Below, piece after piece: positions 5,605-11,225 of a DNA stretch of 11,225 nucleotides. Source of the stretch: CAZMXI01 sp964570205. Its GTDB lineage: Bacteria; Planctomycetota; Phycisphaerae; Tepidisphaerales; Tepidisphaeraceae. The notes under the pieces were generated by a model. It saw only the letters and a list, made by a program, of their open reading frames with translations, made no database searches and had not been told where the DNA came from. Positions within the stretch are counted from its first letter, which is position 1, and every line of letters begins with the position of its first letter. The position numbers and the translations under genes were made by a program. Location: positions 1 to 11,225 of the forward strand of contig CAZMXI010000158.1 of assembly GCA_964570205.1 (NCBI GenBank). The letters are read 5' to 3'.

Positions 5605-7985
5605 TGACCGAGACCGATGTTCAAGTGAAGCCTCCGCCGATCGACCTGGCCTTCGTCGATCAGACCGTTGATCGCCTCGGCGCCACGCCGGAGTCCGTCA
5701 TCGCCATCCTCCAGGCCGTCCAGGAACACTATCACTACCTGCCCGAACAAGCCCTGCGCCGGATCACCGAGATCACCCAGATCACCCAGGCCAGCATCAT
5801 CGGTGTCTCGACCTTCTACGCCCAGTTCCGTCACGAACCGGCCGGCCAGCACATCATCAGGATATGCCACGGCACCGCGTGCCATGTGAAGGGTTCGGAA
5901 CTGGTCGAGGATGCTCTGCGCCGTCGCCTGAAGCTCTCCAGTACACAGGATACGGATGCAAAGGGGCTGTTCACCATCGAACGCGTCGGCTGCCTCGGCT
6001 GCTGCACGCTGGCGCCGGTGGTGCAGATCGGCGCAATGACTTACGGGCACCGCACCGCTGATAACATGGCCGAGGCCATCGAAGACTACCTCTCGCTCGA
6101 TCTGTCCCCCGTTCAGGCCAAGCCCGCCCAGCGCAATGGCCGCAACGGGCACGTGCCCGCCGAGCTTCGCGTTGGTTGCGGCTCATGCTGCATCGCCGGC
6201 GGCGCCCTGCATCTCAAGAGCGCACTGGAACAGGCCGTCGCCCGCACCGGCGCCGATGTGTCGATCAAGAGCGTCGGCTGCGTGGGCATGTGCTATCAGA
6301 CCCCGATGGTCGAGGTGACCCGCGGCGGCAAGCTCCTGACCATGTACGGCAAGGTCTCGGCCCGAGAAGCCGACGCCATCGTCCGCCGGCATGTCCAGCC
6401 CAAGGGCTACTTCCGGCGGATTACCGGGATGTTTTCCACCGCCTTCGACCGCCTTCTGACCGATGAGGTCGACCATGAACCCATCGAGCGACACGCCCTT
6501 GACACCCGCGACGGCCCCGTCTGCGAGTTTCTGGGCCCCCAGAAACGCATTGCCACCGAGGAGAACGGCAATGTCGCGCCTCTGGATATCGAGGAGTACA
6601 TCTCCTTTGGCGGTTTCGCCGCCACGCGCAAAGCCCTGCTGGAACAGCAGCCCGAGCAGTTGATCGAAACCGTCAAAGGCTCTGGCCTGCGCGGCCGGGG
6701 CGGTGCGGGATTCCCCACAGGCATCAAGTGGGAACGCGTTCGCGCCAGCGCCGGCGACGTCAAATACATCATCTGCAACGGAGATGAAGGCGACCCCGGC
6801 GCGTTCATGGACCGGATGATCCTCGAGTCGTTCCCCTACCGCGTCATCGAGGGCATGATCGTCGCCTCCCGCGCCATCGGCGCAACCGAGGGCATCCTCT
6901 ACATCCGCCATGAGTACCCTCTGGCCGTCGAGCGCATCCGGCAGGCCATCGAAATCTGTGAGGCGCGCAACTTCCTGGGTGAGAACATCCTCAATTCCGG
7001 CCATTCGCTCAAGCTTCGCATCGTCGAAGGCGCAGGCGCCTTCATCTGCGGCGAAGAGACCGCGCTTATCGCCAGCATCGAAGGCCGGCGCGGCATGCCG
7101 CGACTGCGCCCGCCCTTTCCAGCTCAGTCCGGCCTGGGCGACAAGCCGACCCTGATCAACAACGTCGAAACCTACGCGATGGTGCCGTGGATCATCCGCC
7201 ACGGCGCAGAGGCCTTCGCGGCCATGGGAACCGAGAAGTCCAAGGGCACCAAGGTCTTCGCCCTCACCGGCAAGGTTGCCCGCGGCGGGCTGATCGAAGT
7301 GCCGATGGGCATCACCATCCGCCAGATCGTCCAGGATATCGGCGGCGGCGTCGCCAACGGCAGGCGGTTCAAGGCCGTTCAGATCGGCGGCCCCTCAGGC
7401 GGCTGCATCCCGGCGGAACTGGCCGACACGCCCGTGGATTACGAATCACTCGCCGCCGTCGGCGCCATCATGGGCTCCGGCGGCCTGGTCGTGCTGGATG
7501 ACAGCGACTGCATGGTCGACATCGCCCGCTATTTCCTGCACTTCACCCAGGCCGAATCCTGCGGCAAGTGCTCCTTTTGCCGCATCGGCACGAAGGTCAT
7601 GCTCGACATCCTCGACCGCCTCTGCAACGGCCAGGCCAGGCCCGGCGACCTGGCGAAGCTCGAGGACCTCTGCTCCCAGGTGAAAAGCGGCAGCCTGTGC
7701 GGCCTCGGCCAGACCGCCCCCAATCCCGTCCTCACCACCCTGCGCTATTTCCGCCACGAATACGAAGCCCACGTGCAGGGCCGCTGCCCCGCCCGCAAGT
7801 GCAAGGCATTGGTGAAATACCAGGTTAAGGACAACTGCATCGGCTGCACCAAGTGCGCCCAGGAATGCCCCGCCGACGCCATCCCCATGACCCCCTATCA
7901 GATCCACTCCATCGACGTCGCCAAGTGCACCCGCTGCGATGTCTGCCGCACCGTCTGCCCCGAAAACGCCATCGAGATCGTCTGA
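5604..7985 (+). CDS. NuoE-NuoF (HndA-HndC type) fusion: NADH-oxidising FMN/Fe-S subunit
   Basis: This is a 793-residue soluble protein with four parts. Residues 1-165 are a NuoE-like thioredoxin-fold domain with [2Fe-2S] ligands C88-x4-C93 and C130-x3-C134. Residues 185-265 are a second thioredoxin-like [2Fe-2S] domain (C192, C196, C226, C230), as at the N-terminus of HndC/HydB subunits. Residues 325-720 are the NuoF core, with the FMN/NADH loops GLRGRGGAGFPTGIKW (361-376) and CNGDEGDPGAFMDR (391-404), GAFICGEETAL (478-488), and the [4Fe-4S] site C653/656/659 with C699. Residues 740-793 form a two-cluster ferredoxin (C745/748/751/755 and C775/778/781/785). The family oxidises NADH, or reduces NAD+, at FMN and passes electrons to Fe-S clusters; it occurs in complex I, NAD-linked hydrogenases, formate dehydrogenases and bifurcating enzymes. 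ATG 5604 is chosen because AGGA lies eight bases upstream and it overlaps the previous stop; a GTG three bases earlier is possible. Confidence 0.93.
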   Translation: MTETDVQVKPPPIDLAFVDQTVDRLGATPESVIAILQAVQEHYHYLPEQALRRITEITQITQASIIGVSTFYAQFRHEPAGQHIIRICHGTACHVKGSELVEDALRRRLKLSSTQDTDAKGLFTIERVGCLGCCTLAPVVQIGAMTYGHRTADNMAEAIEDYLSLDLSPVQAKPAQRNGRNGHVPAELRVGCGSCCIAGGALHLKSALEQAVARTGADVSIKSVGCVGMCYQTPMVEVTRGGKLLTMYGKVSAREADAIVRRHVQPKGYFRRITGMFSTAFDRLLTDEVDHEPIERHALDTRDGPVCEFLGPQKRIATEENGNVAPLDIEEYISFGGFAATRKALLEQQPEQLIETVKGSGLRGRGGAGFPTGIKWERVRASAGDVKYIICNGDEGDPGAFMDRMILESFPYRVIEGMIVASRAIGATEGILYIRHEYPLAVERIRQAIEICEARNFLGENILNSGHSLKLRIVEGAGAFICGEETALIASIEGRRGMPRLRPPFPAQSGLGDKPTLINNVETYAMVPWIIRHGAEAFAAMGTEKSKGTKVFALTGKVARGGLIEVPMGITIRQIVQDIGGGVANGRRFKAVQIGGPSGGCIPAELADTPVDYESLAAVGAIMGSGGLVVLDDSDCMVDIARYFLHFTQAESCGKCSFCRIGTKVMLDILDRLCNGQARPGDLAKLEDLCSQVKSGSLCGLGQTAPNPVLTTLRYFRHEYEAHVQGRCPARKCKALVKYQVKDNCIGCTKCAQECPADAIPMTPYQIHSIDVAKCTRCDVCRTVCPENAIEIV

Positions 7986-8023
7986 AACCTGAACAGCCGA
8001 AACCCGAACTCCGAGTTTCTTCC

Positions 8024-9601
8024 ATGCCGACCATCCGCATCGACAACACCGAAGTCACCGTTGATGAAGGCGATACCATCCTCGACGCCGCCCGCAAACT
8101 CGGCATCGACATCCCCACGCTGTGTTATCGAGATGACTGCGATCCCAACACCTCCTGCCTCGTGTGCGTCGTCCGCGTCAATGGCTCGCCTCGCCTTGTC
8201 CCTTCCTGCGCCACCAGGGCCGTCAATGGCATGGTCGTCGAAAGCGAAACCGAGTCGGTCCACGCCGCCCGCCGCACGGCCCTCGACTTGCTTCTGGCCG
8301 ACCACGCCGGCGACTGCCTCGCCCCCTGCACCAACGTCTGCCCGGCCCATATGGACATCCCCACGATGATCCGCCAGATTTCCGCCGGCGATTTCCGCGA
8401 TGCCCTCATCACCGTCAAGGAAACCATCGCCCTCCCGGCCGTTCTCGGCCGCATCTGCCCCGAATTGTGCGAGAAAGGATGCCGCCGCGCTGCCCTCGAC
8501 CAAGCCATCTCCATCTGCCGCCTCAAGCGCTTCGTCGCCGATGAGGATCTGGCCTCATCCCAGCCCTACCTGCCCGAAAAACGCCCTCCCACCGGCAAGT
8601 CCATCGCCATCGTCGGCTCCGGCCCCACCGGCCTCTCGGCCGCCTGGTACCTGCTCCGCGATGGCCACGATGTCACCGTCTTTGACCAGCGCCCGCAGCC
8701 CGGCGGCACACTGCGATACGTCGTCCCCGAAAGAGACCTCCCCCGCGATGTGCTCGATGCCGAGATCGACATCATCCGCCGCTTCGGCGCGCGATTCGAG
8801 CTTGGCGCACAGGTTGGTCAGGGCAACCTGGCCATCGCCAACCTCCTCGCCCGCCATGCCGCAATCCTCCTCGCCGTCGGCGAGATCGACAAACCCACCG
8901 CAACATCCCTCGGCGTCGATTACCTCGGCAAAGGCATCAAGGTCGATAAATCCACCTGGATGACCAGCATCCCCGGCGTCTTCGCCGCCGGTACCGCCCT
9001 CGCGCCCTTCCCGCATTACATTCGCGCGGTCGCCGAAGGCCGCGAAGCCGCCCATGTGATCGACCTCTATGCCCGCGGCCTCCATCCCGCCCCCGAGCCC
9101 GGCCAGTGGACCGTCCGCCTCGGCGTCCTGGCCGAGTACGAACTGGCCGCCTTCAATGCCGGCGCCGCCCCCGACCCTCGTGCCGACAAAGCCGCCGACA
9201 ACGCCGGCCTGCCCAACCCCGCCGCCGTCCGCGAGGCCAACCGCTGCCTCTCCTGCGACTGCGGCAAGCTCGATGGCTGCCTCCTCCGCGAATACTCGGT
9301 AAAATACAACGCCAGCCAATCCCGCCTGAAAACCGACCGCAAACCTTACGAGCGCATCGTCACCCAGGATTCCGTCATCTACGAATCCGGCAAGTGCATC
9401 GCGTGCGGCCTGTGCGTCCAGATCACCCAGCGGGAAGGCAAGGATCTCGCGCTCACCCACGTCGGCCGCGGCTTCCAGGTCAAAATCGGCGTTCCCTTCG
9501 ACCAGCCCCTGTCCGACGCCCTCCAGGGCATCGCCGAAAAAGTCGTCGAAGCCTGCCCCACCGGCGCATTGACCCTGCGCAAGCCTCCCAAGCAGGCATA
9601 G
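8024..9601 (+). CDS. [2Fe-2S]/[4Fe-4S] flavoprotein, NuoG/HndD N-terminus fused to a GltD/NfnB-like domain lacking the NAD(P) insert
   Basis: This is a 525-residue protein. Residues 1-78 are a plant-type [2Fe-2S] domain (C34, C45, C48, C62) like the start of NuoG/HndD. H94-x3-C98-x3-C102-x3-C106 leads into a GltD-type [4Fe-4S] helical domain (PAHMDIP; LGRICPELCEKGCRRA with C145, C149, C153). An FAD Rossmann fold starts at 193 (IAIVGSGPTG, GHDVTVFDQRPQPGGTLRY). LLAVGEIDKP (282-291) is followed within about 25 residues by IPGVFAAGTALAP (316-328), so the NAD(P)H-binding Rossmann domain normally inserted there is missing. The GD that contacts FAD is GT. The C-terminus has C408/411/413/419 and a further cluster C458/461/464 with C511 (KCIACGLC; CPTGAL). 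There is no H-cluster or molybdopterin domain. It lies 38 bases after the NuoEF-like gene and lacks a clear Shine-Dalgarno site; no other in-frame start fits. It likely receives electrons from the NuoEF-like partner. Confidence 0.88.
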   Translation: MPTIRIDNTEVTVDEGDTILDAARKLGIDIPTLCYRDDCDPNTSCLVCVVRVNGSPRLVPSCATRAVNGMVVESETESVHAARRTALDLLLADHAGDCLAPCTNVCPAHMDIPTMIRQISAGDFRDALITVKETIALPAVLGRICPELCEKGCRRAALDQAISICRLKRFVADEDLASSQPYLPEKRPPTGKSIAIVGSGPTGLSAAWYLLRDGHDVTVFDQRPQPGGTLRYVVPERDLPRDVLDAEIDIIRRFGARFELGAQVGQGNLAIANLLARHAAILLAVGEIDKPTATSLGVDYLGKGIKVDKSTWMTSIPGVFAAGTALAPFPHYIRAVAEGREAAHVIDLYARGLHPAPEPGQWTVRLGVLAEYELAAFNAGAAPDPRADKAADNAGLPNPAAVREANRCLSCDCGKLDGCLLREYSVKYNASQSRLKTDRKPYERIVTQDSVIYESGKCIACGLCVQITQREGKDLALTHVGRGFQVKIGVPFDQPLSDALQGIAEKVVEACPTGALTLRKPPKQA

Positions 9602-9785
9602 TGCCTGCGCCACCATAATTCGTCCGGTGCAAACTCGGTTGCAGACCAACTGCATCCCGGACCGTCGTTCCGGAGCCAGTACACTTGGCGAGAGCCACGA
9701 CTTCTACGGACGCGCATTCAGCATACGTGCCCGCACGGCGACTATTGAGCAGTGTTGCTCCCGTAAGGACACAATCATCCACAAC

Positions 9786-9857
9786 GGCGATCTCCTGGCG
9801 GCGCTCGTGCGGGGTCATGGCGACCGGGTTCGGGGGGTCGGCGATGGGTTCATCCAT
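9786..9857 (-). pseudogene. Truncated 5' remnant of a minus-strand accessory gene
   Basis: The minus strand has an ATG at 9857 with CAAGGAG-type Shine-Dalgarno six bases upstream, and the first 24 codons read MDEPIADPPNPVAMTPHERR followed by QEIA. From memory, that NPVAMTPxERRxE start resembles small proteins carried beside recombinases in accessory cassettes; this recall was not checked. After the 24th codon the frame continues but loses that character (VVDDCVLTGATLL) and runs into the antisense of the flavoprotein gene. I read this as a gene cut off by deletion or recombination near 9785. The alternative is a chance frame of 125 codons. Confidence 0.35.
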
Positions 9858-9960
9858 TGCGGGCTCCTTGCGGATGTGCCCACAATGGCCTTCGCCTGGC
9901 GACCGGCGCGCTGTCTGGCAGGGTTGGTGCTCTTCGTCCTTCTCTTACATACCCGGCGCG
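9850..9960 (-). pseudogene. Possible 3' tail of a second minus-strand gene coupled to the remnant
   Basis: A minus-strand frame ends in TGA at 9850-9852, overlapping the ATG of the remnant above by the usual AATGGATGA arrangement. Its last residues (APTLPDSAPVARRR, then PLWAHPQGARNG) are followed by this overlap, and the Shine-Dalgarno site of the second gene lies within it. Upstream (towards 10155) the frame reads through the promoter region of the HTH gene and makes no recognisable protein, so at most the tail of a gene survives. Weakly supported. Confidence 0.2.
9864..9869 (-). promoter_or_regulatory. Shine-Dalgarno site of the minus-strand remnant
   Basis: The plus strand CTCCTT is AAGGAG on the minus strand, six bases before the ATG at 9857. 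Its quality is the main argument that the minus-strand frame was once a translated gene. Confidence 0.4.
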
Positions 9961-10087
9961 AGTTCGAAATGGCGGTAGGGGCCGAGACGAACCGGCTGTT
10001 AAGCTGAACCAGAAAAACTCGCACCGATGTAACACGTTGTTATCAATGTGGTTACGAGTATGTGGCGTGCGCCAGAAGAGATTGCCA

Positions 10088-10115
10088 TTGACAGCGATGC
10101 ACCGTGCATTACAAT
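10088..10115 (+). promoter_or_regulatory. Sigma-70-type promoter of the HTH gene
   Basis: TTGACA (10088-10093) is a perfect -35 box. TACAAT (10110-10115) matches the -10 consensus at five of six positions, and the spacer is 16 bp. The predicted transcription start is near 10122, giving a leader of about 50 bases before the ATG at 10175. Operator 1 occupies 13 of the 16 spacer bases. Confidence 0.72.
10097..10109. promoter_or_regulatory. Operator 1 (13-bp dyad) within the promoter spacer
   Basis: ATGCAC-C-GTGCAT is a perfect 6-bp inverted repeat around one central base. It sits between the -35 and -10 boxes, so a bound protein would block RNA polymerase. Operator 2 is the same sequence read on the other strand. 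The natural ligand is the helix-turn-helix protein encoded immediately downstream. Confidence 0.72.
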
Positions 10116-10131
10116 GACGCACATCTTTTGG

Positions 10132-10144
10132 ATGCACGGTGCAT
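10132..10144. promoter_or_regulatory. Operator 2 (13-bp dyad) in the leader
   Basis: ATGCAC-G-GTGCAT is a perfect dyad and the reverse complement of operator 1. The centres lie 35 bp apart (10103 and 10138), a little over three helical turns. It falls at about +11 to +23 of the predicted transcript and could act as a second roadblock or a cooperative site. Confidence 0.72.
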
Positions 10145-10162
10145 AGACAATGCAATCAAGTG

Positions 10163-10168
10163 AAAGGG
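10163..10168 (+). promoter_or_regulatory. Ribosome binding site of the HTH gene
   Basis: AAAGGG lies six bases before the ATG at 10175. This favours that start over an in-frame GTG at 10139, which would lie inside operator 2. Confidence 0.6.
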
Positions 10169-10174
10169 CCAGTC

Positions 10175-10792
10175 ATGCAAAACGAAGCGAAGAAGAACAA
10201 GGTCGACCCTCGAGAGCAACTCGCGTCAGTCTGGGAGTTTGACAGCGAAGAGCAGAAGTATGCCATGATGGAGTCGATTACCCAGGAGAACTGCGGCAAA
10301 AAACTGCACCTGATTCGGGACGTGTCCGGGATGTCGCGGCGCGACTTGGCCCGTGTCATTGGCGTGGCGGAGTCAACCATCTACCGGCTGGAAACCGGCA
10401 AGACGCTGCCGACGATGGACTTCATGCTTCGCCTAAGTGCGCTGGTCGCCATTGGGCACGCTCGCTTCTCGAAAATGTCCTCAGCGGAGAAAGAGAAGAT
10501 TTCCGAATACATCGGGACGACCGGAGGCATCGCCGCCGGTGTCGGCGGTGCCATTGGCGCGATATCGGCGTCTGGCGCGGTGGCGGGGCTTTCGGCGGCT
10601 GGCATCACATCGGGACTCGCCGCGATCGGCGGCACGATGCTTGGTGGTATCGCTGTCGTCGCAACCATTCCTCTAGCAGCCGGATTCGCTGGATACGGAC
10701 TGGTCAAGGGCATCAAGGCGATCTGCGAGGCGAACCGTCTCGACTGCAAAGAGGTGGATGGCCACTGGGAGTTGACGCCAGAAGGCAAGTAG
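10175..10792 (+). CDS. XRE-type HTH regulator fused to a Gly/Ala-rich hydrophobic domain
   Basis: This is a 205-residue protein. Residues 43-95 are a Cro/C1-type helix-turn-helix: LIRDVSGMSRRDLARVIGV, then the recognition helix AESTIYRLETGKTLP. Residues 1-40 are polar and charged. Residues 114-183 form a long Gly/Ala/Ile-rich stretch with glycine-zipper spacing (GGIAAGVGGAIGAISASG; AAGITSGLAAIGGTMLGGIA; AAGFAGYGLVKG), which could insert in or lie on a membrane. A polar tail follows (CEANRLDCKEVDGHWELTPEGK, in two halves around residue 191). Similar Gly-rich hydrophobic tails occur in small bacterial proteins of unknown role. The promoter upstream carries two operator dyads, so autoregulation is likely. 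A YaaW-like gene follows 57 bases downstream on the same strand. It could be a membrane-tethered repressor, or an effector held by its own DNA-binding domain. The HTH call is firm; the function of the second domain is unknown. Confidence 0.85.
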   Translation: MQNEAKKNKVDPREQLASVWEFDSEEQKYAMMESITQENCGKKLHLIRDVSGMSRRDLARVIGVAESTIYRLETGKTLPTMDFMLRLSALVAIGHARFSKMSSAEKEKISEYIGTTGGIAAGVGGAIGAISASGAVAGLSAAGITSGLAAIGGTMLGGIAVVATIPLAAGFAGYGLVKGIKAICEANRLDCKEVDGHWELTPEGK

Positions 10793-10836
10793 CCACCAAG
10801 GTGAAGCAATTACTGAGAAACGAGCCAACCCAACAC

Positions 10837-10840
10837 AAGG
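10837..10840 (+). promoter_or_regulatory. Ribosome binding site of the YaaW-like gene
   Basis: AAGG lies nine bases before the ATG at 10850. No separate promoter is evident in the 57-base gap after the HTH gene, so the two are probably co-transcribed. Confidence 0.45.
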
Positions 10841-10849
10841 ATCGCAACA

Positions 10850-11225
10850 ATGGCGAAGAATGATGAACTCGATTCCCTTCTGAACAGCGAGCTGTTGGAT
10901 GATGAGGACTGGGGGTTCCTCCGTGGAACCATTGACGAGTCTGTTGCAGCCGAGATCGTGCGTCCCCGACGTGCCACGAGAATGAACGAGTATGTCCGCC
11001 ACGACTGCTACGGTCACAGTGTGGCAAACGTCTTCCGCGATGTCTGGAATCCGGACTACAAGGAGATCGTGCGAGCAGTTGCGAAGAAGCTGAAGATAAA
11101 GGTCTATGACCATCACAGCGTTGAGGATCTGGAAGGACGCATCCTACAGGAGATTCTGGAGGCGGCGAAGGCAAAGTTCATCAAGGAGAAGGGCGAAGCA
11201 GAATGGCAGCGAGTTGAGCGTGAAG
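10850..11225 (+). CDS. YaaW-like (UPF0174) protein, 5' part (3' end outside window)
   Basis: The ATG at 10850 opens a frame with no stop to the window end, giving 125 residues. The N-terminus is acidic (DELDSLLNSELLDDEDWGFL). Residues 52-99 contain DCYGHSVANVFRD and YKEIVRAVAKKLKIKVYD followed by VEDLEGRIL. From memory, this matches the YaaW/UPF0174 family, whose members have a GGxSIAN-type motif followed by YRxIxxDVxKRLKLK and an acidic EQQLLE helix. The remainder in the window is charged and helical (AKAKFIKEKGEAEWQRVERE). YaaW is about 240 residues in E. coli and its function is poorly known; the second half of the family is hydrophobic and Gly-rich, but that part would lie outside this window. 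Base use is visibly more A-rich than in the redox operon. It follows the HTH-membrane gene closely and probably shares its promoter. Family assignment is moderately sure; function is not known. Confidence 0.65.
   Translation, partial: MAKNDELDSLLNSELLDDEDWGFLRGTIDESVAAEIVRPRRATRMNEYVRHDCYGHSVANVFRDVWNPDYKEIVRAVAKKLKIKVYDHHSVEDLEGRILQEILEAAKAKFIKEKGEAEWQRVERE

Larger units (their letters stand above)
9602..10087. other. Intergenic or decayed region after the redox operon
   Basis: I see no convincing intact gene here; overlapping frames on both strands lack codon bias or recognisable motifs. A 5-bp stem at 9657-9661/9669-9673 (CCGGA/TCCGG, 7-base loop) has no T-run, so it is not a convincing terminator. 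TAACA-CGT-TGTTA at 10030-10042 is a short dyad. The part from about 9970 onwards is visibly less GC-rich than the operon and leads into the promoter of the next gene. A minus-strand gene remnant is annotated separately. Confidence 0.6.

Noticed and set aside
8024..9601. [FeFe]-hydrogenase catalytic subunit (HndD)
   Set aside because: The N-terminal [2Fe-2S] domain is HndD/NuoG-like, but no H-cluster motifs follow; the rest is a GltD-like flavoprotein with ferredoxin-type clusters.
9657..9673. Rho-independent terminator after the redox operon
   Set aside because: The stem is only 5 bp with a 7-base loop and has no T-run; no better hairpin was found nearby.
10030..10042. TAACA-CGT-TGTTA dyad as a third operator
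   Set aside because: It does not share the ATGCAC half-site of the two real operator candidates and lies 46 bp upstream of the -35 box; chance is likely.
9602..10087. CRISPR array, tRNA or other structured RNA in the gap
   Set aside because: No direct repeats with regular spacing and no cloverleaf-like fold could be found by eye.

Overview
The window looks like a high-GC, accessory-rich bacterial chromosome, most likely a planctomycete (Phycisphaerae-like) or a related environmental lineage. This is inferred from the dense PQQ-like and NHL propeller proteins, Tat-exported Fe-S proteins, high-GC codon use and a GC palindrome of a type recurrent in such genomes. No taxonomic marker gene is present, so the assignment is tentative.

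Region A (1-9601) is one plus-strand operon of eight genes, the first cut by the window edge. Seven of the eight junctions can be read, and six of these are start/stop overlaps. The order is: PQQ-like propeller (partial), membrane-anchored NHL propeller, a 76-residue Tat mini-protein with four cysteines, a Tat-exported ferredoxin with 16 cysteines, a NapH/NosR-type polytopic Fe-S protein, a three-helix membrane protein with a PQQ-like propeller, a NuoE-NuoF (HndA-HndC type) fusion, and a [2Fe-2S] plus GltD/NfnB-like flavoprotein. Read together, the genes encode a cytoplasmic NADH-linked flavin/Fe-S module, a membrane Fe-S conduit, and exported Fe-S and propeller proteins. The simplest model is a transmembrane electron-transfer complex linking the NAD(H) pool to a periplasmic partner. 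No hydrogenase H-cluster, molybdopterin subunit or haem CxxCH protein is encoded here, so the terminal donor or acceptor is unknown. The GltD-like subunit appears to have lost its NAD(P)-binding Rossmann insert.

Region B (9602-10087) is non-coding or decayed. It holds a minus-strand remnant of two coupled genes: the start of one with a good Shine-Dalgarno site, and the tail of another. This suggests a degraded mobile or accessory segment next to the operon.

Region C (10088-11225) begins with a near-consensus promoter, TTGACA-N16-TACAAT, and two 13-bp perfect-dyad operators, one filling the promoter spacer and one in the leader. They precede a short XRE-type helix-turn-helix protein fused to a Gly/Ala-rich hydrophobic domain. 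A YaaW-like (UPF0174) gene follows and runs off the window. This pair looks like an autoregulated accessory module of unknown function.
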